A stretch of 64,000 nucleotides of DNA from Novosphingobium beihaiense (GCF_022832375.1 NZ_JALHLG010000014.1:62001-126000); one strand, 5' to 3'. Shown: positions 7,493 through 16,481, counted from the stretch's first letter. Notes: a model not told the origin generated them from the sequence alone. Numbers and translations: made by a program.

Positions 7493-8371
7493 TTACCGTG
7501 CATCGGGCCGGGGCCTCGTCGTCACCAGATCGACTTCGCACAGCGCCGGTTCGAACAGTTCCGCGGAGCCGCCATCGAAGGGCTCACCATCGATCAGCAG
7601 CCCCATCGGCGCACCGTCCGGGCAGACCAGCCGCACTTGCCCATGGCGCCCCAGTTCGTCATGCGGGCCATCGCGGAAGTTGCGGTTGAGCAAGGCAATC
7701 CCCTGCCCGGCGTAGTCGCCGAGCGATTCGGCATAGTAGCCGTTCGCTTCAAGGCCATCGTCGTGCGGTGTCACAGTGACGGCGGCATAGCCTTCCTCGC
7801 GCCCGCAGTCGACCTGTTCGCAAACCACTTTGGGTCCATTGGCCGAATGGCTGATCGCCTCGCGCGTGGTGGCGACAAGCTCCAGCACATCGGCCGCGCG
7901 CAGAGCCTCGCGCACTTCGTTCCAGATTGTGCCGGGTCCGGCCAGCACGCCGGTCAGGCCCATGCCGTGGCGCGTGCGGATGACGGTCGGGCGCACCCGC
8001 CGCAACGGCGTTCCGGCAAGGCGGGAAATGATCTCCGGTGCGTCCACATCGCCATGCATGCGCTTGGAGAGCATGTTCATGGTGCCGCCCGGCAAGACCA
8101 GAACCGCGCCGTGCCATCCCGCCAGCCGTTCAACCGCCGCATGGATGGAACCGTCGCCGGTGAACACGGCCAGCATGCCAACACCGGCCGCATCAAGATC
8201 GTCCGGGCCAGGCAGGGATTCTTCGGGAAACGAAATGGTGCGGCCCAGGATGAACCCGGCATCGTCCAGCGCGGACTTCACCGCTCCCGTGGCCGCCTGG
8301 CCGTTGCTTCCACTAGCCTCGTTGCACACCAGCCAGACCGTTTTAAGGCGCTTTTCGTCTTGAATGCCCAT
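7493..8371 (-). CDS. Diacylglycerol-kinase-family protein
   Basis: About 292 residues. The DAGK catalytic core is visible as FTGDGSIHAAVERL and LPGGTMNMLSKRM, followed by a C-terminal beta domain (LEANGYYAESLG, LLIDGEPFDGG). The nucleotide-binding GGDGT is TGDGS here, a conservative but notable departure. Such proteins phosphorylate diacylglycerol, sphingoid or related lipids; for a sphingolipid-making order a sphingoid/ceramide substrate is possible but only inference. ATG 8371 is preferred; the frame extends to a GTG at 8425 overlapping the next gene. Confidence 0.82.
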   Translation of the reverse strand: MGIQDEKRLKTVWLVCNEASGSNGQAATGAVKSALDDAGFILGRTISFPEESLPGPDDLDAAGVGMLAVFTGDGSIHAAVERLAGWHGAVLVLPGGTMNMLSKRMHGDVDAPEIISRLAGTPLRRVRPTVIRTRHGMGLTGVLAGPGTIWNEVREALRAADVLELVATTREAISHSANGPKVVCEQVDCGREEGYAAVTVTPHDDGLEANGYYAESLGDYAGQGIALLNRNFRDGPHDELGRHGQVRLVCPDGAPMGLLIDGEPFDGGSAELFEPALCEVDLVTTRPRPDAR

Positions 8372-8411
8372 GCAAGAACAACCGGCCACGGCCTGCGGTG
8401 TTCCCGCAACG

Positions 8412-8681
8412 CTAGACTCTCCCACTGGCCATCAGCCAGGCGGCAAGGCCATTAAGCGTGGAATAGAGCAGGTAAACCCAGGTCCATCCCGCCGATCCGG
8501 CCGCCGCCATGATCATGGCGCCCAGCAGCATGACGAACTCGACAATAAGGCTCAATCGTCCGCCAAGCGGCTGAAACAGCCAGGGCACCTGGGCCAGCAT
8601 CGGATGCCCGCTTTCCAGCATGGCTTTGTGTGCGGCGAAATTAAAAACGCCCAGACAAAATACGACGAGCAGTGGCAGCAT
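8412..8681 (-). CDS. Small integral membrane protein
   Basis: 89 residues, three predicted membrane helices (about 1-18, 43-62, 66-85), no recognised family. It starts with ATG 8681 and ends about 40 bases before the lipid-kinase-like gene, so it probably heads that operon (membrane protein, kinase, phosphoesterase). The coding signal rests on consistent hydrophobicity and position; function unknown. Confidence 0.6.
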   Translation of the reverse strand: MLPLLVVFCLGVFNFAAHKAMLESGHPMLAQVPWLFQPLGGRLSLIVEFVMLLGAMIMAAAGSAGWTWVYLLYSTLNGLAAWLMASGRV

Positions 8682-8952
8682 TGCCCCCTTCTACTCCGCG
8701 GAACGCTCACTGGCCAGAAGTCCCCGCGAATCAGCCGGGCTGCGCACGAATCAGTCTTCCATGCCATCCTGTGCGCAACACTGCATCATGCCGTTCGTCG
8801 ACTACAGATGTCGTTCGTCCTCGCGGCCTGCACTTTGTCGAGTACCGGAAGCCCGCAATCGACCTTCGCATGAAAGGCCCCGCCAAGCGGTGCACAACAC
8901 ACTCATCGAGCCGGAAACGCCCCCCAGCGCGGCTCCCCAGAGGAGGAATACG

Positions 8953-9276
8953 ATGTTCAAGAACACCATGATCGCCGCCGCCGTTGCCGGCCTGGCGCTC
9001 ACCGCCGCCACCGCTCCCGCATTCGCCGGTGAAACCAGCAAGGTCCGCGTCGAATACAGCGATCTCGACCTGACCACCGCCAAGGGTCAGCGCAAGCTCG
9101 AACGCCGTCTTGATGTCGCCGCCCGCAACGCTTGTGGAATGGACAGGACCGCCACCGGCACCCGTATCCCCAGCACCCAGTCACGGGTCTGCTACAAGCA
9201 GGCAACTGAGCGCGCCAAGGAGGTGATGGCTAGCGCTATCGACAACGCCACGTCGAGCACCCGCCTGGGCGGCTGA
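8953..9276 (+). CDS. UrcA family exported protein
   Basis: 107 residues. Signal peptide MFKNTMIAAAVAGLALTAA ends at APAFA-G. The mature protein has the UrcA pattern VRVEYSDLDLTTAKGQRKL followed by an RRLDVAARNACG segment and a second cysteine in RVCYKQA, likely forming a disulfide. ATG 8953 has an excellent AGGAGGA ribosome site; the frame is open upstream but not coding. UrcA proteins are small, mostly sphingomonad/caulobacterial periplasmic proteins of unknown role. A hairpin follows. Confidence 0.9.
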   Translation: MFKNTMIAAAVAGLALTAATAPAFAGETSKVRVEYSDLDLTTAKGQRKLERRLDVAARNACGMDRTATGTRIPSTQSRVCYKQATERAKEVMASAIDNATSSTRLGG

Positions 9277-9293
9277 CCCCCCAAAAACAGACA

Positions 9294-9313
9294 GCCCGCG
9301 CTCCGGCGCGGGC
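9294..9313 (+). terminator. Hairpin after the UrcA gene
   Basis: Perfect 8-bp stem GCCCGCGC-TCCG-GCGCGGGC shortly after the stop, followed by a weak pyrimidine run (GCCCTTCTTC). Confidence 0.6.
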
Positions 9314-9375
9314 GCCCTTCTTCACCGGATCACCCTGGTCCCATAAAAATAAACCCGGAAAAAACCTGGCGGGCC

Positions 9376-10146
9376 CTAGCGGCCTGCCATTTTTTTTACG
9401 GCCGGAAGATAGGTGCGGCCGATCCGCAGGGTCTCTCCATCGGCGGTTTCCACCGACCAGACCCCCAGCCCTTCGTGCTTGAGCCCGGACACATAGTCAC
9501 GGCGCACGATACAGCTGCGGTGGATGCGGATGAACTGCTGCGGGTCGAGCCGCTCCTCCAGCCCCGTAATCGTCTGCAACAGCAGAAAACTCTGTCCGTT
9601 CACATGCAGCCGCACATAGTCGCGCTCGGCATCGATACGCTGAACATCACCCGCAGGCACGCGCACCAGTTCCGAACGGTGCGGCACCCAGAATTCCGCC
9701 AGCCACTGGCCCGGCGCCTCGGTGCGCTCGCCCCGCCGCGAAACGACGCGGCGGACGGCCCGCTCCAGCCGGTCGGGCGCAACGGGCTTGAGCACATAAT
9801 CGATGGCATCGAGATCGAAGGCCTCGACGGCGAATTCGTCATGCGCGGTCACGAAGATCACCGCAGGCGGATCGGCCTGCCCGGAAAGCTGCCGGGCGAC
9901 GGTCAGCCCGTCGATTCCGGGCATTGTCAGATCGAGCAGGAGCAGATCGGGAGACAGCGCTCCGGCCAGCCGCAGCGCCGCTTCGCCATCGCTGGCGGTG
10001 CCGACAACGGTCACGCCATCGATTCGCGCACAGATCACCTGCATGCGCTCCACCGCGAGCGGTTCGTCATCCACGATCAGCGTACGCAAGGGGCTGGTTT
10101 CCTGTCCGGCTTCTGCCGGGATACCGGATGCTGGCATATCAGACAC
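9376..10146 (-). CDS. LytTR-family response regulator
   Basis: 256 residues. Residues 21-135 are a receiver domain with acidic pair D26-D27, phosphoacceptor D72 (LLLLDLTMPG), T100 and K120 (YVLKPV). Residues 150-256 form a LytTR DNA-binding domain (QRIDAERDYVRLHVNG, FIRIHRSCIVRRDYV). The start overlaps the end of the histidine kinase gene by 8 bases, so the pair is co-translated. Regulators of this type bind imperfect direct repeats; targets are not apparent in the window. Confidence 0.93.
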   Translation of the reverse strand: MSDMPASGIPAEAGQETSPLRTLIVDDEPLAVERMQVICARIDGVTVVGTASDGEAALRLAGALSPDLLLLDLTMPGIDGLTVARQLSGQADPPAVIFVTAHDEFAVEAFDLDAIDYVLKPVAPDRLERAVRRVVSRRGERTEAPGQWLAEFWVPHRSELVRVPAGDVQRIDAERDYVRLHVNGQSFLLLQTITGLEERLDPQQFIRIHRSCIVRRDYVSGLKHEGLGVWSVETADGETLRIGRTYLPAVKKMAGR

Positions 10147-11446
10147 GGCCCCGCTCCAGCGGCATGCGCAGTACCGATTCGAAACCGCCTTCGGGACGCT
10201 TGCCGGTCGTCAGAGTCCCGGCCGCGCCAAAGCGCGCACGCAAGCGGTCGCGCACATTGTTCAGGCCGATGCCGCATCCTTCGGTCTTGTTATGATCCGT
10301 TCCCGGCCCATCGTCACCCACCGTGATCACCAGCTGCCCGCCTTCGCGTGCGGCCTTGATTGTCACCGTCACGGGCCGCTGGGTCGCCGCGACAGCGTAT
10401 TTCACCGAATTTTCGACAAGCGGTTGCAGGATCATGCCCGGCACCATCGCATCAACCGCTTCGGGGTCAATATCGATTCGTGTCAGCAATCGATTGGGGA
10501 AGCGCACCGCCTCGATCGCGAAATAGAGTTTCTGCAATTCGATCTCGTCCACCAGCCGCAAATCGTTGGTTGGATCGCCCGAAAGCGTGCGGCGGTAGAA
10601 CGTTGAAAGCGTCTGGATCATTTCCTCGGCATCTTCCTTGCGCCCGGTCATCACCAGCGCGGAAAGCGAATTGAGCGTGTTGAACAGGAAATGCGGATTG
10701 ACCTGATAGCGCAAGCTGCGCAGCTCCGCCGCCTCCGCCGCGCGCCGGTATTCGCCTTCGCGCCGTTCGGCCGCGCGGGCCTCTTCCGCCTTGGCCAGAG
10801 CGAAATAGAGCGCGGCCCAGGCCAGCACGAGAAAGTAGCGGCCGAACGAATTCTCGGCGATGGCAGCCCAGCGGGCATAGCTGTGACCCAACATGGATCC
10901 GGTGTGGATCGTGATGGCGGATCCTTTGGACGGCTTTTCCGGGACATCCGGCACTTCTGCAGCGTCCGCCCCCCCGTCTTCATCCGCGCCCTCCGTGGGC
11001 TCGGGCGGAACGGGCGGCGCTGGCGGCACTTTCGGCAGATCGACCAGAATATTGCCCACTTCGTCCCGCGATATGCGGACGTTGCCAGCCTTGATCGTCT
11101 CGGCATCGCCCTCACCATAGGCTTGGGTCACTTCGATGTCGGAAAAGATGGTATCGTTGATGATGCTGAGCAGCAGCGAAAGCGGCAACGCGCCCACCAG
11201 CACCACGGCGAGGCGAACCGGGCCCGACTTGCGGTCCAGCAGTTGCAGCAGCGGCCAGACCGCCGCCATGACGAGCATGGAAAGAATGCAGATCGTCAGC
11301 CGCCGCGAGATGATCGGCCAGACGAAATCGAAGCCCATGAAGGCCCCGCGCAGCGTCGCCACCATGAAATAGCAGGCCCACAGCGCGGCCAGCGACAGGA
11401 GCACCAGACGCGCGGGAACGCGCGGCGTGTCGTCAACTTCGGTCAT
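10139..11446 (-). CDS. LytS/YehU-type sensor histidine kinase
   Basis: 435 residues. Three membrane helices (about 13-31, 50-70, 79-96), a roughly 100-residue loop and a fourth helix (204-219) precede the kinase. H252 in QVNPHFLFNTLN is the phosphorylated histidine of the His_kinase (LytS) family; the ATPase follows with ENSVKYAV, GDDGPGT and GIGLNNVRDRL. The predicted periplasmic loop (100-200) is rich in proline and acidic residues (140-172) and may be the sensory part. Cognate regulator is the overlapping LytTR gene. The signal is unknown. Confidence 0.92.
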   Translation of the reverse strand: MTEVDDTPRVPARLVLLSLAALWACYFMVATLRGAFMGFDFVWPIISRRLTICILSMLVMAAVWPLLQLLDRKSGPVRLAVVLVGALPLSLLLSIINDTIFSDIEVTQAYGEGDAETIKAGNVRISRDEVGNILVDLPKVPPAPPVPPEPTEGADEDGGADAAEVPDVPEKPSKGSAITIHTGSMLGHSYARWAAIAENSFGRYFLVLAWAALYFALAKAEEARAAERREGEYRRAAEAAELRSLRYQVNPHFLFNTLNSLSALVMTGRKEDAEEMIQTLSTFYRRTLSGDPTNDLRLVDEIELQKLYFAIEAVRFPNRLLTRIDIDPEAVDAMVPGMILQPLVENSVKYAVAATQRPVTVTIKAAREGGQLVITVGDDGPGTDHNKTEGCGIGLNNVRDRLRARFGAAGTLTTGKRPEGGFESVLRMPLERGRV

Positions 11447-11561
11447 AAGGGCCCCGCTTAGCGCGAAAGCCGGACGGCGCGCCAGCCTTCCGGTCGGCGC
11501 GCATATGTCCTTCGTCGATCAGGCGCCGATCAGGACAAAGAGTTCGGCACCGGCCTGCGCT

Positions 11562-11610
11562 CCCACCCGGCCTCCCAAGGAAGTGTATCCTGAATGGGAG
11601 GCCGGGTGGG
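11562..11610. repeat. 16-bp perfect inverted repeat downstream of fumarase
   Basis: CCCACCCGGCCTCCCA (11562-11577) and its exact complement (11595-11610) flank a 17-base loop. It lies 58 bases past the fumarase stop on the minus strand. It lacks a T-run, so it may act as an mRNA 3'-end stabiliser or a Rho-assisted terminator rather than an intrinsic one. Confidence 0.75.
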
Positions 11611-11667
11611 GGCGCGGGCCGGGGCCGCGCGCATGCCGCCATTCGGCGGCACGCAAAACGAACGCCC

Positions 11668-13188
11668 TCAGGCGAGCAGGTGTTCCCTGGCGATCTTGTC
11701 CTGCCAGACCAGCGGCGCGAGCTGGTGGACGTTCTTGCCTTCGGAATCGACCGCCACCGTCACCGGCATGTCCTGAACCGTGAATTCGTAGATCGCTTCC
11801 ATGCCCAGATCCTCGAAGCCGACGACTTTGGCTTCCTTGATCGCGCGCGCGACAAGATAGGCAGCGCCGCCCACGGCCATCAGGTACGCGGACTTGTGCT
11901 TGGCGATGGACTCGGTAGCCGCCGGGCCGCGCTCGGCCTTGCCGACGCAGGCGAGCAGGCCCTGCTCCAGCATCATGTCCATGAACTTGTCCATGCGCGT
12001 CGCGGTGGTCGGACCCGCCGGGCCGACGATCTCGTCCCGCACCGGATCGACCGGGCCGACGTAGTAGATGATGCGGTTCTTGAACTCGACCGGCAGTTCC
12101 TCACCCTTGGCCAGCATGTCCTGAATGCGCTTGTGCGCGGCATCACGGCCGGTGAGCATCTTGCCGTTGAGCAGCAGCCGGTCGCCCTGCTTCCAGCTCT
12201 GCACGTCGGCGGCGGTCAGCGTGTCGAGATCGACGCGGATCGCTTCCTTGCTCGGTTTCCATTCCACCTGGGGCCAGGCGTTGAGGTCGGGCTTTTCGAG
12301 ATACTTGGGGCCCGAACCGTCGAGCGTGAAATGCGCATGGCGGGTCGCCGCGCAGTTCGGGATCATCGCGATCGGCTTGTTCGCCGCGTGGCACGGCCAG
12401 TCGAGGATCTTGACGTCGAGGATGGTCGAAAGCCCGCCCAGCCCCTGCGCGCCGATACCCATGGCATTGACCTTGTCGAAAATCTCGATGCGCAGCGCCT
12501 CGATATCGTTCTGCGGGCCGCGGGCCTTGAGCTGCCCCATGTCGATCGGGTCCATCAGGCTCTGCTTGGCAAGCTTAACGCAGTGCTCAGCGGTGCCGCC
12601 GATGCCGATGCCCAGCATGCCCGGCGGGCACCAGCCGGCGCCCATCTGCGGCAGCATTTCGAGCACCCAGTCGACGATCGAATCGCTGGGATTCATCATC
12701 TTGAACTTGGACTTGGCTTCCGAGCCGCCGCCCTTGGCCGCGACATCGACCGAAACCTTGCTGCCCGGCACCATGCTCACCGAGAGCACCGAAGGCGTGT
12801 TGTCCTTGGTGTTGCGGCGGGTGAAAGCGGGATCGGCCAGCACCGAGGCGCGCAGCTTGTTCTCCTTGTTGCCGTAAGCCCGGCGCACGCCTTCATCGAC
12901 CACTTCCTGCAAGGAGCGGTCCGATTCCAGACGGCAGTTCTGCCCCCATTCGATGAAGACGTTGACGATGCCGGTGTCCTGACAGATCGGGCGGTGCCCT
13001 TCGGCGCACATGCGGCTGTTGGTGAGGATCTGCGCGATCGCGTCTTTCGCCGCCGGCCCCTGCTCGGCCTCGTAGGCCTCGCCCAGGGCGCGGATGTAAT
13101 CCATCGGATGGTAGTAGCTGATATATTGCAGAGCGTCGGCGACACTTTCGATCAGGTCGTCTTCGCGGATGGTCACCATTTCGGCCAT
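11668..13188 (-). CDS. Class I (iron-sulfur) fumarate hydratase
   Basis: 506 residues, the length of the fused class I enzymes. It interconverts fumarate and malate in the TCA cycle using a [4Fe-4S] cluster. Likely cluster cysteines are in RPICQDTG, GTAEHC or GAGWCPPGM, and IPNCAATRH. The C-terminal domain carries DEIVGPAGPTTATRMDKF and ends with PVTVAVDSEGKNVHQLAP. ATG 13188 with GGGAG nine bases upstream is preferred to a GTG ten codons earlier. The oxygen-sensitive class I type in an aerobe is common in this group. Confidence 0.95.
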   Translation of the reverse strand: MAEMVTIREDDLIESVADALQYISYYHPMDYIRALGEAYEAEQGPAAKDAIAQILTNSRMCAEGHRPICQDTGIVNVFIEWGQNCRLESDRSLQEVVDEGVRRAYGNKENKLRASVLADPAFTRRNTKDNTPSVLSVSMVPGSKVSVDVAAKGGGSEAKSKFKMMNPSDSIVDWVLEMLPQMGAGWCPPGMLGIGIGGTAEHCVKLAKQSLMDPIDMGQLKARGPQNDIEALRIEIFDKVNAMGIGAQGLGGLSTILDVKILDWPCHAANKPIAMIPNCAATRHAHFTLDGSGPKYLEKPDLNAWPQVEWKPSKEAIRVDLDTLTAADVQSWKQGDRLLLNGKMLTGRDAAHKRIQDMLAKGEELPVEFKNRIIYYVGPVDPVRDEIVGPAGPTTATRMDKFMDMMLEQGLLACVGKAERGPAATESIAKHKSAYLMAVGGAAYLVARAIKEAKVVGFEDLGMEAIYEFTVQDMPVTVAVDSEGKNVHQLAPLVWQDKIAREHLLA

Positions 13189-13411
13189 GGACAATGCGCT
13201 CCCGGTTAGGCGGATCACGTAAATTTTGCGCCGTCCCCATAGGCCGGGCGCGGTCTATCGTCAAAGAGCATGCAGGGATCGACGAGGGTATCGTCAAAGC
13301 GCTTGGCCTCGCAGGCACCTTCGCCTAGAAGGCCCGCATATCTGCCGTCGTTGCGGAATTTCGATGCGCCCTGCGCGTGTTAGCCGCATCTGCATGAGGG
13401 AACTGCACCAG

Positions 13412-14017
13412 ATGACCTTGACCGAGGACCGGTCCGCCGCCACCGGCACGTCCGCCGCCCGCCACGCCATGATCGTCAGCCAGCTGCGCACCAGCGGCGT
13501 CAACGAACCCTGGGTGCTCGAAGCCATGGCTGCCGTGCCGCGCGAAGACTATATCCCCGCCGCGCTGCACGATGCCGCCTATATCGACCGGTCCATCCCG
13601 CTCGCGAACGGCCGCTTCCTCGCCGCCCCGCTCGTCCATGGCAAGATGCTGGCCGAAGCCGCTCCCGCCAAGACCGACAAGGTTCTGCTCGTGGGTGACG
13701 GCGAAGGCTATCTCGCTACGCTGCTGCGTCCGCTGGCCGGTTCTCTTGATGCCGTCGATCCCTCGGCCGCCGCGGGCATGACCGGCGAAGGCGGCTACTC
13801 GCTGATCATCGTCGATGGCGCGATCGAGGAACTGCCCGAAGCACTCGGCGCGCAGCTGGCCGAAGGCGGCCGCATCGTCACCGGCCTGGTGGTACGCGGC
13901 ATCAGCCGCCTCGCCACCGGCTGCAAGACGGCGGGCGCGGTGTCGCTGCTGCCGCTGGCCGAACTGGGCATTCCCGCCCTTCCCGAATTCGCGGCCCCGA
14001 AACGCTGGAGCTTCTGA
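13412..14017 (+). CDS. Protein-L-isoaspartate methyltransferase-like protein (degenerate)
   Basis: 201 residues, related to PCMT, which repairs isoaspartyl residues using S-adenosylmethionine. The N-terminal ARHAMIVSQLRTSGVNEPWVLEAM and PREDYIP match the family. However, the usual PIGYGQTIS-type active-site stretch reads PLANGRFLAAP, and the SAM-binding GxGxGY loop reads VGDGEGYLATLL, with much of the distal fold shortened. GAGGGA precedes ATG 13412. It ends 2 bases before tolC, so the two are co-transcribed. Enzymatic activity is doubtful. Confidence 0.8.
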   Translation: MTLTEDRSAATGTSAARHAMIVSQLRTSGVNEPWVLEAMAAVPREDYIPAALHDAAYIDRSIPLANGRFLAAPLVHGKMLAEAAPAKTDKVLLVGDGEGYLATLLRPLAGSLDAVDPSAAAGMTGEGGYSLIIVDGAIEELPEALGAQLAEGGRIVTGLVVRGISRLATGCKTAGAVSLLPLAELGIPALPEFAAPKRWSF

Positions 14018-14019
14018 TC

Positions 14020-15486
14020 GTGACCCGGTTCGCAGGTCGGGCCGGGTTGCTGGCCAGTGCTGCCTTGCTCGCCGCCACGGCCGCAGTGCCCGCTCGCGCA
14101 GATACGCTGCGTGAGGCCCTTATCGCCGCCTATCAGACGAATCCCTCGCTCCAGGCTGCCCGCGCCCAGCAGCGCGGCGTGGACGAGAACGTGCCGATCG
14201 CCCGGGCGGCGGGCCTGCCGAGCGTCAACAGCGACGCGTCCTACACCGAGTTCGTGAAGCGCAGCCCCAACTCCTTCACCAGCCCCCACCGCGCGATTTC
14301 AGCCGGGGTGGATCTCGGCGTGCCGATCTATTCGGGCGGTTCGGTCAAGAACCGGGTCAAGGCGGCGAAATTCCGGGTCGAGGCCGGCCAGGCCAGCCTG
14401 CGCGGCACCGAAAGCCAGATCTTCGCCTCGGTCACCGCCGCCTATATGGACGTGATCCAGAACGAGGCGATCGTTGGCCTGAACCGCAAGAACGTGGACG
14501 TTCTCAAGGTCAACCTCCAAGCCACCAGCGACCGTTTCGAAATCGGCGACGTTACCCGCACCGACGTGGCGCAGTCGCAGTCCCGCCTTGCCGTCGCGCA
14601 GAGCGATGCCCGCGCCGCCGAAGCCAATCTGGCCGCAGCGCGCGAAACCTATATCCAGCTTATCGGCAAGGCCCCGCAATCGCTGCAGGCCCCGCCGCCG
14701 CTGCCCAATCTTCCGGCAACGCCGGAAGAAGCTGTCCAGATCGCGCTGGACAACAATCCAGACCTTCTGGCCGCGCGCGAGCAAACCAAGGCGGCCGAAA
14801 AAGACATCGACGTGGCCGGTGCAAACCGCCTGCCGCGCATCTCGCTCTACAGTTCGGGCAGTTACAACAACTACCTCGATACGCTGGGCGGCCCCAGCTC
14901 GGCACAGTTCGCGCAGATCGAGAAAACCGCGCAGGCCGGAGCCAGGATCACGCTGCCCATCTTTCAGGGCGGATTGCCCGCGGCGCAGCGCCGTCAGGCG
15001 CAGGCCTCGGCCTCGGCCGCCCTGGAAAACGAGATCGCGTCCGAACGCAGCGTGATCGCGCAAGTCCGCTCCGCCTACAGCTCGTGGATCGCAGCGAACG
15101 ACGTGATCCGCTCATCGAAAGTGGCGGTCGATGCCGCAGCGCTCAGCCTCGAAGGCGTGCGCGCGGAAAACTCGGTAGGCAACCGCACCATCCTCGACAT
15201 CCTCAATGCCGAGCAGGAATCGCTGAACGCCCAGGTCCGGCTGGTGACGGCGCGGCGCAATGCCTACGTCGCGGGCTTCAACCTGCTGGCCGCCATGGGC
15301 AAGGCCGAAGCGCGCGACCTCAACCTCGACAGCGACATCCTCTACGATCCCGCCGTCAACTACAAACGGGTGCGCGGCAAGATCTTCGACTGGGACGACG
15401 ATCGCGCGCCCGAGGCGAAATCGACCCGCACCGTTGACACGCCGGTGCAGGATGGAGAAATTCCGGAGCAGCAGGCAACGCCTTGA
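14020..15486 (+). CDS. tolC: TolC-family outer membrane efflux protein
   Basis: 488 residues. Signal peptide of about 28 residues (ending VPARA-D) precedes two outer-membrane-efflux-protein repeats: LREALIAAYQTNPSLQAARAQ starts the first and EEAVQIALDNNPDLLAAREQ the second. Long helical segments match the periplasmic tunnel of TolC; an acidic tail (about 455-488) follows. It starts with GTG 14020, tightly coupled to the PCMT-like gene. As a trimer it would be the outer-membrane exit duct for type I secretion and RND/ABC efflux pumps, none of which is encoded nearby. Confidence 0.94.
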   Translation: MTRFAGRAGLLASAALLAATAAVPARADTLREALIAAYQTNPSLQAARAQQRGVDENVPIARAAGLPSVNSDASYTEFVKRSPNSFTSPHRAISAGVDLGVPIYSGGSVKNRVKAAKFRVEAGQASLRGTESQIFASVTAAYMDVIQNEAIVGLNRKNVDVLKVNLQATSDRFEIGDVTRTDVAQSQSRLAVAQSDARAAEANLAAARETYIQLIGKAPQSLQAPPPLPNLPATPEEAVQIALDNNPDLLAAREQTKAAEKDIDVAGANRLPRISLYSSGSYNNYLDTLGGPSSAQFAQIEKTAQAGARITLPIFQGGLPAAQRRQAQASASAALENEIASERSVIAQVRSAYSSWIAANDVIRSSKVAVDAAALSLEGVRAENSVGNRTILDILNAEQESLNAQVRLVTARRNAYVAGFNLLAAMGKAEARDLNLDSDILYDPAVNYKRVRGKIFDWDDDRAPEAKSTRTVDTPVQDGEIPEQQATP

Positions 15487-15539
15487 TTCGGAGGCTGGGT
15501 TTCTGCGCCCGGTTGCGGGCCACGTAAGGGGTAGTGGGA

Positions 15540-15995
15540 ATGCGTCAGAACAGTGAGCCTTCGGTCGAGGAGATTCTCCAGTCGATCAAGCAGGTCATTG
15601 CCCGCGACAACCGCACCGGCGCACGCATCGAACGCCAGCGCCGCGCCACTGCGGGCGTGGCCGAAGAAGATGCCCCGGAAGACACCGGTGACGACGTGCT
15701 CGAACTGAACGAGACGGCACAAGTCGAAGACGGCACCCTTGAAGACAGCGCCGAGCCCGGGCTGATCGGTGATCAGGTGCGCGATTCCATGCGCGAATCG
15801 CTGGCTGCACTGGCCATGCTGTCCGAACCCGGCGTGCCCCCGCAGATCGTCCGTTCGGGCGAAACCTCGCTCGAAGCGCTCACCCGCGAACTGCTGCGCC
15901 CGGCCCTTGCCGAATGGCTGGACAAGAACCTGCCGCCGATGGTGGAGCGGCTGGTGGCTGACGAAATCGCGCGGATCGTCGGCAAGAAGGGCTGA
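15540..15995 (+). CDS. popZ: PopZ-like polar organising protein (DUF2497)
   Basis: About 151 residues. The family layout is clear: a short conserved N-terminal helix (EPSVEEILQSIKQVIARD), an acidic disordered middle (about 40-85), and a helical C-terminal module LEALTRELLRPALAEWLDKNLPPMVERLV. In Caulobacter PopZ forms a polar matrix that anchors ParB-bound centromeres. ATG 15540 with AAGGGG upstream is preferred to GTG 15534. It lies about 10 kb from the proposed origin, consistent with an origin-proximal cell-polarity gene, though I infer the gene name from family only. Confidence 0.78.
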   Translation: MRQNSEPSVEEILQSIKQVIARDNRTGARIERQRRATAGVAEEDAPEDTGDDVLELNETAQVEDGTLEDSAEPGLIGDQVRDSMRESLAALAMLSEPGVPPQIVRSGETSLEALTRELLRPALAEWLDKNLPPMVERLVADEIARIVGKKG

Positions 15996-16049
15996 CGAAT
16001 CCAATTTCCGGGCTGGACCTGCCGGTCCGCCCACCCTACCTCGCCTGTC

Positions 16050-16481
16050 ATGGCCAAACCCGATCCCGCGCTGCTCGATATCGCGCGCTATCCGTTTACC
16101 TGCACGATCGATCCGCGATTCGGCGATCTCGACGTCAACATGCACGTCAACAATGTCGCCATGGCGGGCATGCTCGAAGACGCCCGCGTGCGTTTCGGCC
16201 GCCGCACCGGCTACAGCAAGATGGTGCCGGGCACGGCCACGATGGTGGCCAGCATCGCAATCGAATATCTGGGCGAAGGCAATTATCCTGATCCGATCGA
16301 GATCGGCTCCGCGCTCGAACGCGTCGGGCGGACCAGCCAGCAGATCGTTCAGACAGTGACTCAGGGCGGCAAGCTTCTGGCGTTTGCCCGCACCATCATC
16401 GTCACCGTCGGCCCGGACGGCCCAAGCCCCCTGCCCGAAGCCTTCACCGCGGCGGCCGAACCCTGGATGCTGCGGCCATGA
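16050..16481 (+). CDS. Acyl-CoA thioesterase (hotdog fold)
   Basis: 143 residues. The 4-hydroxybenzoyl-CoA thioesterase signature FGDLDVNMHVNNVAM supplies the catalytic aspartate region, followed by typical hotdog strands (ATMVASIAIEYLGEG, IEIGSALERVGRTS). The substrate acyl group is unknown. The stop overlaps the next start (ATGA), suggesting translational coupling to the ferredoxin-like protein. Confidence 0.85.
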   Translation: MAKPDPALLDIARYPFTCTIDPRFGDLDVNMHVNNVAMAGMLEDARVRFGRRTGYSKMVPGTATMVASIAIEYLGEGNYPDPIEIGSALERVGRTSQQIVQTVTQGGKLLAFARTIIVTVGPDGPSPLPEAFTAAAEPWMLRP

